Assembly (NCBI GenBank): GCA_963930645.1
Contig: OZ005653.1
Location: 116,938,259 to 117,002,258 of the forward strand
Direction of reading: 5' to 3'
Origin: Salticus scenicus
Taxonomy: Eukaryota; Arthropoda; Arachnida; Araneae; Salticidae
DNA length: 64,000 nt
Shown: positions 48,186 through 59,545 of the stretch, piece after piece
How positions within the stretch are numbered: position 1 is the first letter of the stretch
Layout of the letters: each line of letters begins with the position of its first letter
Position numbers and translations under genes: made by a program
The notes under the pieces: generated by a model
The model's input: the letters and a program-made list of their open reading frames with translations, nothing else
What the model was told of the DNA's origin: nothing
Database searches by the model: none

Positions 48186-49725
48186 AAGTATTCGGTAGTG
48201 GATCTCTTCCTTTAGAGTTTTAGACATTTTAGACGTGAGTAGTCTACAAATCATTCGAAAAAATGCAGTAAGTCCGTTACTAATTGAGAAAGGGCTTTCA
48301 TATTTGTTTTTAACCCTAAAGGATTTTATTTGTTTTACTTTATTTTTCCAAATTTCATCACCAGATTCGACACTAATGCCGAACTTCGTTAATGCTCGTG
48401 AACCTTTATTATTTTCATTGTATCTGCACATCTTGTTCCTTTGCAACAACAATTCTAATAAAATAAAGTTGTCTGATTCTTTGGAATTATATTACATTAA
48501 AATGTTATCCCATATTTAAAAGAAACTTCTGTAATCTAAATTCAAAAATAAACTGACAGAAAATGTCCAAAAAGTTAATTTAATCTCATTACTTAAAATG
48601 TATTTTGACTAAATTAGATTTTCTAAAAGATTTAGTATATTGGAAAGAAATTAAATTAGGGTCCATGTAAACGTTATATCGTAATGAGATAAAAACATAA
48701 TGACTTCAACTTAAAATAAGAAAATTGCTTCGGTTATTCATCTCAATTACCAACGGGACATTTTCCTTAGATACTCTACTTAATAATTCAAGATCAGTGC
48801 GATGTTTCTTGGTTATATTAGATTTGATACCGAAACTTAAAGATTTTTTTTTAAGTAGTTTTCTTTTATGCAATAATCATGAATGCTTTGGTTTCTAACG
48901 AACATAATGGAAAATTTCGAATTAAAAATAAAGTAACTCGTTCTGACTTTATTATTTTAGTAGAGATTAAACACAGTCTCAAATTAACTTATACGAATAT
49001 TCTTCGGCAATATAAAAAAGAATTCTAAAAGTTTTCATTTTTATACGATGATGTTTTTTTTACTTCTTTCAAATGATACAACTTCGATTTGTGTTCTTGT
49101 AATTGCTTTTCTTTTTATTTAAGCTAAATCATCTTATTTCGTTATAAAGTGATAAAATACCTGATTTACTAGACAGAAATTAACATTTTAGAATATCTGA
49201 AATCATGTAGGAATTGTATAATTAAAATTGTCTTCTGAAAATTTTCGAATTAAGTTCGTGTTATTTTCTTTGATTTTTTTTTTTTTTTTTTTTTATCAAA
49301 TTCCTGGAATGCATAATTATCAAAATGAACTTCAAATATAAGTAATATTTTATATTAATATATATTATTACTAAATGTAATTATGATATATATGCAATTA
49401 ATAATTTAATATTAAAAAAAAATGTAATAAATATACTTCATTGTTCATCAAAGTAAAAATACATACCGAAAGTTTTCTTCGGCGAATTTTTTTTTTTTTT
49501 TTAATATAAATTTAGCATTCTGAATGCAGAAATTGGACTACATTCTCGTCTTCCACAGTAATTGAAAAAAACATGATTCATAACATGAATTTGATTACAG
49601 TTGCTTACATACTAGTACTCAACGTTTGATGGTACATATGCTAAAATTATTTGTTTTCCCTTGCCCATTTACTTCCTTGTGTTACCTTTTTAGTATACTG
49701 TCAAAATATATGGAACAGTGTGATT
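48186..49725. other. AT-rich DNA, no supported gene
   Basis: Two overlapping frames of 89-94 residues on opposite strands (48183-48519) show no recognised motif. T runs near 49275 and 49487. Confidence 0.45.
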
Positions 49726-49782
49726 TTTTCTTTATTTTTATTTTATTTTATTTTATTTTATTTTTATTTAATTTTTATTATA

Positions 49783-49815
<33 letters not shown>

Positions 49816-49818
49816 TTT
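49726..49818. repeat. TTTTA and TTA microsatellites
   Basis: TTTTA repeats then about 12 TTA units. Open frames across them are by-products. Confidence 0.9.
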
Positions 49819-49944
49819 TTATGTATGTTTTACGACATTTCAAATTTTATTATATTGTACACTGCAGTTTTATTTATATTTAGTCATACATATTGCAATT
49901 TTTAATGAAACATTTAATTATATGAAACATCTGTTGAATCATAA

Positions 49945-50200
49945 GCTGTATTTTTTGTAATAGAATTCTATTTCAGTGTCTTATAACATAAATTTATCAT
50001 TACTTTAACGATTGTCGCGTTTAGATTTTCGAGTCAGGTCAATAATAAAATTATATTATGTGTAATAGAATTTTAATTCAGAATCTTATAATATAAATTC
50101 TTAATATTACTTAAATGCTTTTCCCGTGTACGATTGCGGGTCTGTTCAATAATAAAACTGCATTTTGTGCAATAGAATTTTAATGTAATTGGTGTTGCAG
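49945..50200. repeat. Tandem repeat, period 105-107 bp, 2.3 units
   Basis: Unit marker 'gtaatagaattntaatttcag' at 49957, 50062 and 50169. Shared 'ttataa.ataaatt' and 'gtcaataataaaa' blocks. Units differ by about a fifth of positions by eye. Confidence 0.7.
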
Positions 50201-50331
50201 GTCAGAAGCTGCTGATTCAGGTCGGACTGCGAGTCGTAAGTTTTATTCGGGTCAGGTAAAGATCAAATTTACCGGAATCGCTCAGGGTTCCAATGTATAC
50301 ACAGAGGAAGACATTTAAAAAAATAAAATAA

Positions 50332-50376
<45 letters not shown>

Positions 50377-51322
50377 TCCTGCAATAACAAATTTCAGGAA
50401 TTCGTTTAAAAAGCAAAATATTTATATATGCTTCTTGAAAAAAAGTAATGTTCTTTTTAATGTAGTTAATTTGTTTCCTCTTTATAATTAAATTCTTTTG
50501 CAGCAAGTTTTATAAGTAAATATTTAGCTGATTCCTTTCTTGTAAAAAATCGCCAAAATACATTTCCCTACGCATGAAGTTAAAAAATATTTTTTTTTTT
50601 TCGTTTTTCTATACCTTATTCAAGTTATTACATGTCCTAAAAATTATTAACTTATAAAATTAGTTCATATTATCTTATTATTATTTTAATAATAATAATA
50701 ATAATAAAGATATTTTTTAAGTCTACCATGCAGAATAAAATATAATATCTAAGATATAATAGCTTTCATAATTTTAAAAATCTTATTTCAAACTTATGAA
50801 AATAACCATTTCATTTATATACAAGAATGGCGTTACTCATATATAAAACTTTTTTCTCCCATCCCTGCTCTAGATTTCGTTTTATATGGCCATTAACATG
50901 ACTATTTTTAAACACAATTTTGTGAGCGGTGACAAAAATTAAAGCTTATGCAGGAAGTTGTTTTATTGCCTATTAGATTTTATTATGTTTTAGGAAAGTT
51001 ATAAAACTTTTATGTTTCATAAATATATGAATGCTGATTAAAATAATTATACCACATTTATCCGACAATTTCCATTCAGTTCTACATTTAATAGCTTTTA
51101 TAATATGATGTGAAAAAGTGCGTCTCATGTTTATCTATATTTATGGAATGTATATTTCGCAAATTGGGGCAGAAATTCAAGATTACATTTACTTATTTAT
51201 TCGTTGAAATTACTTGTGGTTTTATTATTCGTTTTTATTTAGAAATAATCGACTTAAAAAATCGAGTATGTTTAATGCCAATTTATATTTATTTTAGTAT
51301 ATATTGTTATTAATACTTAAGT
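50201..51322. other. AT-rich DNA with a TA array at about 50335-50373
   Basis: An AAT run lies near 50690-50706. The frame at 51110-51313 has no recognised domain. Confidence 0.5.
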
Positions 51323-51326
51323 TTAA

Positions 51327-51580
51327 CCCTCCGTCGGGCGCACCCTGCCTGAGAGGCCCGTTCTGGTTTTTATTCTCTAAATATCCTACACATGATTTTT
51401 AATTCAAAAACACCCATATGGTGACCTTATTAGGGGTGAATAGAAAGATGCATAAAATTTGATGTATAAGTATGAATTTATTGATTGTAGTACAAGTATT
51501 TTAACAATAATGAATTTACCTGGCCTCTCAGGCAGGGTGCGCCTGATTTTGTTCGTCCTACGGGTGCGCCTGACGTAGGG
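51327..51580. mobile_element. piggyBac MITE, 254 bp
   Basis: Flanked by TTAA at 51323-51326 and 51581-51584. Ends CCCTCCGTCGGGCGCACC and GGTGCGCCTGACGTAGGG are inverted repeats with two mismatches. A perfect 22-bp inner inverted repeat lies at 51337-51358 and 51522-51543. TTAA duplication with CCC ends defines piggyBac. No transposase. Confidence 0.92.
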
Positions 51581-51770
51581 TTAAACTATGTCTTATAAGT
51601 TAAGAAAATATAGTTTAAAAAAAATTTCAAAGCTTATTATACGCACTATCGGTGAGCATGTAAAGTTTTAATGGATGATAGAAATATTTAAAACGATTCG
51701 AAAATCAAAACGAGCATGGATATAATCAGAAAATAGTACTTGAAACTATGCTCTATTTAATATGATATGA

Positions 51771-51950
51771 CACTTAAAATCAACACTTCTTCACGCACCA
51801 CAAAATCTATTAAAAACTACAATTTTGAAATGGCTTCCGAGATAGTAGCACGTGTTTTCTGCACTTGAAGGGAAAGGCCATGCGCTTTCGAAACCGGTAA
51901 GGCTTGTATTGATTTTATGGTGTGTGAAGAAGTTTTAAAGTTTAAATATA
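51771..51950. mobile_element. Small foldback, ACTTCTTCACRCACCA arms
   Basis: ACTTCTTCACGCACCACAAA and its inverted diverged copy (TTATGGTGTGTGAAGAAGTT) lie about 110 bp apart. No target duplication identified. Confidence 0.5.
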
Positions 51951-52407
51951 CATTGTACGCCAGACCTTTAAATTATGATTGGATATAGTGTTATTTTAAG
52001 GGGGGGGGGGGAAGTATACAAAGAAATGAAATATTTTTACATTAAAAATGTCGTACAGCATGGTCACACATTTTACTTTTCTTATCCATATATAGCAGTG
52101 GAATTAATTTTTAAGTACGAATTTTCTACTGAGTTTTTCCAAAATTTCTGATTTTTTTTTTTTTTTCTAAGTTTCTCGCATTCCAAAGTTCTCCATATCC
52201 AAAAGTCAGATTTTTTTTTTTTTTTTTTTTTTTTCGGCTGGTCTGTGTACCTCATGATGTGGAAGGATATGATCTACAAGGTTGTATGTCTACTAAATTT
52301 GAATCAATCGGCATTCCTGTTAAATTAGTTATTATAGAAGTTTGTTTCTTACTTTTAAGGACTGCATAAGCACTCCCAAAATTATCATTCGTCATAGAAC
52401 AATAACG

Positions 52408-53493
52408 TCACCAAGAACACACCTTAGCTTCCATAATTTTCATCTTGTAAAGAGCTCTATGTTGTTGTAATCTTATCTTTAACTCTATTGAATTATTTCT
52501 CTTATATTGTCTATAGATAGCTTTTAATTTATTTCTTAAAATTTTTAGATCGTTATTCCACCAAGTTATTTTAAAATCTTTCCGTTTACCTTTATATTTG
52601 AAATTATTTTGACAATCCTTTAAAAGACTATCATAAAAACCATTCAGGATATTGTCAAAACTTTCAATGTTTTTGTTTCGTAAGAAAAGTTCACCATAAT
52701 GTACTAAGTATTTATTAATATCTCTGTTTAAACGATATTTGTTACAAAACTTTGATCTAAATCTATCATATTTTAAGCATATTGTTTCCGCCGTGATATC
52801 GTAAGTAATATAGCGATGATCAGAGCAGGTTTCATAATCCTGAACAGTCCAGTTACGTACATTATTCAATAATCTATAAGACATAATTGTCAAGTCCGGA
52901 TAACCTGATTTATAAGGCGTCCAAAAAGTAGGAATCTGGTCTCTATCATTTACCACATAAAGGTCATTAAAATAGCAAAAATTGAGAATTTCGAGACCCC
53001 GCTCGACATTATGGGAATACCCCCAATTTCTAAATACCCCCCAATTCCCTGCGTTAAAATCTCCCGCCATAAAAAATAAATCTTTCTCAACAAGTTCATC
53101 AGGAATGAGGTCCAAATTTTCCAAGAGATTAGTTGAAGGCGAAATATAGAAACACTCCAACAAAATGTTACCCATATCCGTCATAATATTAACAAATATA
53201 CCATTTTCGAGTTTTAAGACTTCGTTGCTCACAATATCCCTATTTACCATTATAATACCAGCATTGCTTTTAATTGACAGATAGCGAAACCAGCTAGAAA
53301 TCACACCATTGAAAACATACGGATGCTGGACAAAAACAATGTCTATGTTATTATCAACAATGTATTTTTCCATAGTTGAATTGGCAGCCTTGCAAACGTT
53401 TAAGTTAATTTGAAGACATTTGATTGAGGACAAACAATGAGCAACTGTATTCACATGACACTTAGTATCAACCACAGCCTGAGAATCAAGCAT
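52408..53493 (-). pseudogene. Non-LTR ORF2: AP endonuclease domain only
   Basis: This domain nicks target DNA for target-primed reverse transcription. The frame begins at an ATG and shows QINLN at 28-32, GDFNA at 144-148, the PDLT Asp at 200 and SDHRYI at 224-229, all in canonical order. At residue 57 the invariant catalytic Glu of the QEPY motif is His (VQHPY), which should abolish activity. After residue 361 a TGA (52408-52410) interrupts the frame, which then reads on in register (FGSAYAVLKSKKQTS) to the A tract. Sequence style suggests the R1/LOA/I/Jockey group. No RT motif present. Confidence 0.82.
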
Positions 53494-53501
53494 AGCAGCT
53501 A

Positions 53502-53891
53502 TTATAATCGAAGGGGTGGAGGTATCGTAGAGAGTAATTTACTTCTGTAGGCCTGGAAGGATGGGCATTCCTTGTCGTCAGATGAATGCGACGCATCATC
53601 TTTACAATTAACGCATTTTAAAACATGAGTTTTACACAGTTTGATTTCATGACCTCCTGCACATTTCGCGCATACCATTTTAGATGAACATCGATTTGCA
53701 TGGCCAAGTTTTTGATAATTATAGCATCTATTTATGTAGACATATTCTTTGACATTTACTCTTTGTAAGTTAATGGTCACCTTTCCTTTATTAAGTAAAC
53801 ACAGTTTTGTGGTTTTATCGCAATCAATTATCCAATTATATCCAAACTTTCTTTTGAATTTCTTTATCACATCTATTTCCCGATCTTCCAA
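53502..53891 (-). pseudogene. Non-LTR ORF1: CCHC zinc-knuckle fragment
   Basis: The gag-like nucleic-acid-binding protein of a non-LTR element. Three knuckles lie in tandem: RCYNYQKLGHANRC (second Cys replaced by Tyr), CAKCAGGHEIKLC, and CVNCKDDASHSSDDKEC. The frame ends in double stops 8 nt before ORF2. The reading begins upstream of the first possible TTG and no ATG is in frame nearby, so the N-terminus has been lost. The mutated first knuckle is unlikely to bind zinc. Confidence 0.78.
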
Positions 53892-54010
53892 GCCATATTG
53901 AGGGCTTGGAGGACCTTGATCTCATCTCTAATCATATCTTCAGTAACCTCCTCGTTAACTCAGTACCTCCTCGTTGGGTCGTATTTCTTCTTGCTCTTGC
54001 TCTTTTAATA

Positions 54011-54640
54011 TACGTTGTTAAAATAACCACGATTTTTTAAAGGAATCAAATATGTTCGCCAAATAATGTGGCGATCTCTTTTTTTTTATTTTTTTATTTT
54101 ATTTTTATTTTTTTTTTCCCGCCAAGGATTTTTTTTTCCCACCAACGATATCAAATCTACTCCGTTTTGAAACATATTAGTATCTTATACTATCCTGATG
54201 ACTTACCTTGTATCAGATACTTTATTTAGACATTTGAAACGAATTTGACTTCAAATTATGATACAATATTTATCATTTTCCTTTTAATTAGTATATTATT
54301 TGGACATCTATTAAGGAAATATTACCCTTTTGGAATGAAATGTTTATGTTTACATTCGAAAATGGAATTTTGCCATTTTATTTGAGTTCCGAAATTTAAA
54401 ACTAAAATTTTATCAATTTTACAGCAAAAATAACTCAATCTAACACATGTAAACAATAACTTATATATAACTATACCCAAATAGGGGGATTAAAATCGGA
54501 AGATAATTTTTCTAATTTTTAATATCTTTTTACAAAAAATCTAATGGACAATTAAAATAGGAAATATTTTTCCTTGGCCCCACGGACGGCCAGTGACGAT
54601 TGACGTCATCCCTTTGCTTGCGTATTACACTATTTATTTT
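54011..54640. repeat. Scrambled pieces of the Helitron family
   Basis: 54011-54300 is the reverse complement of about 4240-4450. 54380-54640 matches 4640-4865 in direct orientation. The two pieces therefore lie in opposite orientations within 630 bp, showing an inversion or two insertions. Divergence is far greater than between copies 1 and 2. Confidence 0.65.
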
Positions 54641-54884
54641 TTATTTATTTAATTCCTTCAATTTCAAGGTGAAGTCTTTTTTTTTTTTTTTTTTTTAATT
54701 TATTATTATTATTATTATTATTTTTTTTTTTTTTTGAAAATTAAATGGTAATGCAGTAGAAAAAATTAAGTATATTAAATTTTAAATTTAAAAACTTATT
54801 TATAACAATTATGTTTATCTATAATAATGTATAATTTTTTTGTATAATTTATGTACATTTTTTATAGTATAACATCTTTTAATT
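54641..54884. other. AT-rich linker
   Basis: T run and ATT repeats; no gene. Confidence 0.5.
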
Positions 54885-55166
54885 TTTCATTTTACCATGT
54901 TTTTATTAACTCACTTACTTGTTGTTTGTCCAGTACAAATCTTGCAATCGATTTTTAACTAACTTCCCGACTAGATAGACATTTGAAACTTTTAGAATAT
55001 CTCAGAACACGATGACAATGCATTCTTTTAATACTTTTTATTCAAAATTAATAAATGTTTTCTTTTAATTAATAAATAAAATTTGAAAATAATAACCTCA
55101 TAATAGCTTTAAAATTAGCCATTTGAGTTTTATTTATAATTTAAATGTTGCCAAAAAACAATTTAC

Positions 55167-55208
<42 letters not shown>

Positions 55209-55480
55209 CTCCAACAGGAAAATAAATACATTTACTTAAACATAAACAATAAAAAATTATAAAAAATTAAATTATGCATCTTACAAAAATTTACGTCATT
55301 ATCACTTTAAAAACTTTATACACGTTGATAAAGTGCTGATATGCGGTAAGTGCGATAGCTATAACTTTCCGACTAGCTAGACATTTGAAACTTTTAGAAT
55401 AGCTGAGAGCACGATGACAAAGTATTCTTTTAATACTTTTATTCAATTAATAAATGTTTGAAAATGCCTTAGAATTACTC
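54885..55480. repeat. Dispersed repeat H, copy 2, with partial local duplication
   Basis: Aligns with 36640-37080. 55360-55450 repeats 54965-55040 ('actttccgactagctagacatttgaaactttt'), so a 90-bp part is duplicated about 400 bp away. A T run of about 39 is at 55170-55208. Confidence 0.65.
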
Positions 55481-56290
55481 TCTTTATTACGCATTTGATC
55501 ATTTTCTTTAAGTTGGTGGGATAATTCATTAAAAAAAAATTATAAAAGTATTTAAGAATGCATTGAATTTTCAAGATTATATGATTCAACAGAAAATTTA
55601 AAAACATGGTATAAAAAAGTTCTTTTTACCTTGTAATTATTTTTAACCAATTCCTTTGACAGAGATTTTTTTTTTAATTTAATTTATAAGATTTATCGGA
55701 AAAAATGGTAGTACATAATAGAAAAGATTAAACTTATTAAAAATAAAGTTTAAATAATATTCATTTGTTTTGTATTTATTTTATTCCTTTTAAAAGAAAA
55801 CCAACTTTTTCTTTCATTTATTATATTGGTCGGAATCATATAGTAATTCAGTGTAAAGAGCGAGGGCTAAGAAATACATGTTTTAACACTTTAGATTTTT
55901 ATTATTTTGATCAAATCCTCCGGAAAATATTTTCGTTACTTTTATTTTATTTATTTTCTCCATTTTAATTTTTTAAAATTCGCAATTTTCAATAAATAGA
56001 AAAATTTAAGAATTTCCAGTGAAGCGTTTTGTTTGTAAACAAAACGATCGATGTTTTCGGATTGTAGACAAACGCCTTAGCCAATAAGAAAATTCAATTT
56101 TATTCATTATGCAAATCATTTCAAAATCTTTTTAGATCGTCTGCAAATAATTTAAAACTAATTTTAATAATTTTCCTAACGTTCATCTTTCATTAATTAA
56201 AATCAGTGACGTCACTTCCATTTACGTTTTTTTTTTAATTCTCCTTCTGGAATGTTCCATTCAGTCCGCAGCGAATATATCGCTACGCCT
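55481..56290. other. AT-rich DNA, nothing recognised
   Basis: The plus frame 55765-55968 has no recognised motif. Confidence 0.45.
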
Positions 56291-56291
56291 A

Positions 56292-56816
56292 TCCGCGATT
56301 GTAATGATCGATAGATGGCGCTTTCTCAACACTGCAGTTGTTAGTAAATATATCCACGTGTGTTCCATTAGTGTTCTTTTTGTTATTCTACTTAATATTC
56401 GTACTATAATTTCTCCGCCATTACATTATGGAAAATTGATTGCTTTTGGAAAAAATACTTCAGTTTATTCAAAGTTCGATCGGAAGTAGATTTTTAACTG
56501 AAGTTGAACAAATATTAATTTCAAATCATCTGATTAATTCTTTACTTCCATTAGCCGAAGCAACTGAAATTTTAAATTTGTCATTTGGAATTAAATGGAA
56601 GCTCAATTCTGGATTTCTTAATCCTTTGGAGTTACACTGTGGCACACAAAAGTATGTGTTATCTTTTTTACCGTATTTATTCATTTTTATTCAATAAATA
56701 TATGTGAAACTAAATATCGGCAAGCAATGGCGGCTATATGGAATTCGAATTAAACCATGTTTATTTTAATTTCACCTTAGCCCACCAGAGGGCGAGCATT
56801 TCATTACAATCACGGA
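56292..56816 (+). mobile_element. TCCGCG-ended MITE, long copy (525 bp)
   Basis: Ends TCCGCGATTGTAATGA and TCATTACAATCACGGA, with TA at 56290-56291 and TT (mutated) on the right. The first ~90 bp and last ~50 bp match the 178-bp copy at 15312-15489 in the opposite orientation. The middle (about 56385-56760) is unique and has two short overlapping plus frames (up to 85 residues) of unknown origin. Confidence 0.85.
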
Positions 56817-58370
56817 TTCAAAGAGTGGCGTCCCTCTAGGAAAATGTGTTTGTTTTTTTTTATATTTATATTTAATCCATAAAATAGCCCGATATAAAAT
56901 ATTCCTTTCGCAAAATTAAATTTATTTATTCCCGTTTTATTATTTTTTATTCAGCAGACGATCCAAATAAAATATGTTGTTCTCGAACTATTTACCGCGC
57001 GCATCAATTTAAATGTGCGTGGTCTCGTTATCGCGGGAAATTGGAAGAGCGTCCTCTCTCTCCCTTGAATGCTTGCAGGAAAAAAGACGACGAAGTTCAC
57101 GGCGCTCGCCGGTGGCTTCGGCCATTGGACGAGTATCGATCTTAAAAGACTACTCCTGGCTAGAAAAATTGTCTTAAAATTGCTCATAGACTAACTGAAT
57201 TAACATTTCAAAAGGATATTAAAGTTATATGGAGACCGATGAAAAATTCTGATCCAGTGCCTAAGTAACTGAACGTTAGCAAGGCCTAAATAGGCTTAAG
57301 CTAGTGGCAAGGAATTTCGCCTCCTGAAAGTTGCGCTTCTGTCATCTAAAGGTGCAGTTTCCATAATTGGTTTAATTCTCCTGAAATATCAGCGAAGTAT
57401 AGTTTCAGTAAGAAATCTAGTGAATGCCCAGCATGCATGATAACTAACTCCGTGTGCTATGCTATGAGAAACGTGCATACTTAACATGTAGGTGAAGGAA
57501 ATACAATATTCATGGATATACTATGCTCCGTATGACTGCAAGAGGAAATAATGCATTCAAACTCATATTTTGAACAATCAACGAAATTTTGATGTATTAA
57601 TTAAAAGCACATGAATATTCGATACAATGCCATAGATGATACCTGCCAAGAAAAATATCTTATGCATTCCATATTCATATTTTAAAAAATTCAACGAAAA
57701 TCTGATGTGTTAAAAAAATCTGATATGTTAATTAAAACATATGTTCGTACTTGATATAAAGTCATATATGAAACCTACTATGAGCAAAATTGCTCTAGAA
57801 ATCAACATCTTAAATATATGTAATGATGGAGTGTGGTAATTAAATGATTCCTTTTCCGTACCGGTACGATTAGCATAAAATCTGTAGCTATCACTTGCAA
57901 GATATAAAATGGTGCTTATAATAAAAAAAAATGTGTGTGTTTAAAAGGCAAAGTTAGTGTTTTCTTGTTGTGTTAAAGTGTTCCCTTTGGATTTTATTAA
58001 TTTTTGCTTTACAGGTGTTTACATATGATGATGGGGGAAGTTCAAATCCTTTTTTTTTAATGTCTTATTAATTTCCTATATTTTTATTTTAATTTTAATA
58101 ATTTCATTTCGTTGGCATATTCAGAAAGTGTTAATGAGCCGCGGCACTATATACGCATTATTAAAAACTACCACTATACTTAACTTAACACGTTCGGCCA
58201 TTTCTCATTATCTTAGTTACTTTATAATTTTCAAAATTCAAAAATCCATACATTAATTTTTTTAATATAACAACATGCTTTAAAAAAATAAATAATGAAT
58301 AGATGCTGAGATATAGTCATCTTTAAAATGGTTTTCTTAAATAATAGCAGATCCACCTATCGTCGATAAA
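56817..58370. other. Non-repetitive region with a GC-rich core at 56985-57140
   Basis: This is the longest stretch lacking microsatellites and internal repeats. 56985-57140 is markedly GC-rich with many CG dinucleotides (GCGCGC, CGGCGCTCGCCGG). It could be a promoter or untranslated exon. The 78-residue minus frame there has no recognised domain, so no gene is claimed. Confidence 0.35.
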
Positions 58371-58609
58371 TACCCAGATTGAAGTGTCGGGGAAAGACCT
58401 TTCTATTGGCACTGAGAAACTGTACCCAATGCAGTACGGGCGGAAAAAGAGCTGTCGTAGGCAGAATGTACCCGAAGCGAGTCTTAGAGTGATTTCAATT
58501 TAATTTTTAAAATTTTTATTATTATGTGATATACAAAATAAATAGGGATTCAATTCGTTTGAAAATTCATTTAAATATAGTGACTAGCAAAGCGGGCGTA
58601 GCCTGCTAG
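58371..58609 (+). mobile_element. Helitron 3' end (plus strand)
   Basis: Ends with hairpin GCGGGC-GTA-GCCTGC (58592-58606) running into CTAG, followed by T at 58610. Upstream sequence matches the minus strand of 13440-13560. The 5' end was not found. Confidence 0.7.
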
Positions 58610-58699
58610 TATATACTGATTCTGTATAGATGTTTAGCGAAACAATCATGTACGGTCTCCAAACGGAACACCGCATCTGTGGTGGTACTGGCATAATCA

Positions 58700-59050
58700 G
58701 CTATATTATAAATCGAATATTTCCACTTCTTCTAATTTCTTCCAATAATTTAACGCTATTTTTTTTCCATGGCATTTTTTTTTTATAATTATTTTCATAG
58801 GTGAGAGTGGTACTTCACTGTTATTTGATTGCAAAATTTCAGTTCTCGTTTTAGCTAATTTATCAGCCCATTTGTTTCCAGTTATTCCTACATGAGCTGG
58901 GATCCACTATAAAACAACGGTCGTCCCCTTTAACGCTAGTATAGATAAAGATTTCATTTGCAAGATTCAACAATTTATGATTCCGTGATATTATGAGGAG
59001 AGATCGATTCTATAAATGGGAGTCTAAAAAAATGACTGTGTTTTTCAGTA
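58700..59050 (-). pseudogene. Non-LTR retrotransposon RNase H remnant
   Basis: The minus-strand frame contains GTTVVL, a TAG, then WIPAHVGITGNKWADKLAKT. This is the characteristic C-terminal RNase H motif (xQWIPxHxGIxGNExADxLAK), with the usual Gln codon changed to a stop. RNase H removes RNA from the hybrid during retrotransposition in I-like and some other LINE clades. Upstream and downstream sequence is frameshifted. It is a short relic and may or may not belong to the same family as the element at 52.2 kb. Confidence 0.7.
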
Positions 59051-59213
59051 ACTGTTAATATAAAGTCATGTAAACGGAGTACGAGAGTGCGAATTGCGCT
59101 ACAGTACATTTTTTTAATAAAAAGTTTAGCATTAAAAATAAAAATAGTTTCATTTTTTCCATACAGATAGTGTTTTTTCCTTGTATTTGTTTATATTTCC
59201 TCGAGTTTTGTTG

Positions 59214-59310
59214 TGTCCGGTTCGATTCCCAGACTTGATTCCTCTTAATTTCTTCTTGTGGGAAGTGGCATTATATGAAAGACAAAATGTATATTTCCAC
59301 TACGGCTAGC
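59214..59310 (+). pseudogene. DDE_3 transposase C-terminal relic
   Basis: The plus frame reads VRFPDLIPLNFFLWEVALYE, then RQNVY, matching the PRSPDxTPxDFFLWGxxKDxVY block around the last catalytic Asp. That Asp is Asn here. It resembles the protein encoded at 16863-17960. Nothing upstream is readable. Confidence 0.5.
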
Positions 59311-59404
59311 ATTAAAGTGTTAAAGGCATGGGTGAGGCATGTTAATCCTATGTCCTCCACAATCAATGCTAACGAACAGGTAGATTAATTTGAATTACCG
59401 TTTG

Positions 59405-59545
59405 GATGTTGTTCGAGCTAGTTTAGAATGCAAAAAAAAAAAAAAAGAAAAAAAAAAAAAAACAGGGGAAAAGAGTAAAAAATAGCATGGGATGAAAATG
59501 AAAAAACTCATAGCGCGGGAAATAAACAAAGCTCGAACAACATCC
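59405..59545. repeat. Perfect 16-bp inverted repeat around an A-rich core
   Basis: GGATGTTGTTCGAGCT at 59405-59420 and AGCTCGAACAACATCC at 59530-59545. It lies just downstream of the DDE relic and could be a collapsed terminal pair. Confidence 0.6.

Larger units (their letters stand above)
52211..53940 (-). mobile_element. Non-LTR retrotransposon ending in A24 after the endonuclease
   Basis: Minus-strand order is a gag-like zinc-knuckle frame, then an apurinic-type endonuclease frame 8 bp later, then an in-frame stop. About 170 nt more of frame follow, and then a run of 24 A (plus strand T at 52211-52234). The reverse transcriptase that should follow is absent. The 5' boundary near 53940 is approximate. 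Confidence 0.8.

Noticed and set aside
48023..48223. Possible conserved small protein (VWNS..RRHAYTILILNG-like text also readable at 45.6 kb)
   Set aside because: Both copies lie in a SINE-like repeat on the opposite strand. Nucleotide homology explains the shared peptide.
48183..48519. Two 89-94 residue frames on opposite strands
   Set aside because: No domain recognised and no codon or splice evidence.
56304..56697. Two overlapping plus frames
   Set aside because: They lie inside a MITE; no known domain and only the ends are shared with the related copy.
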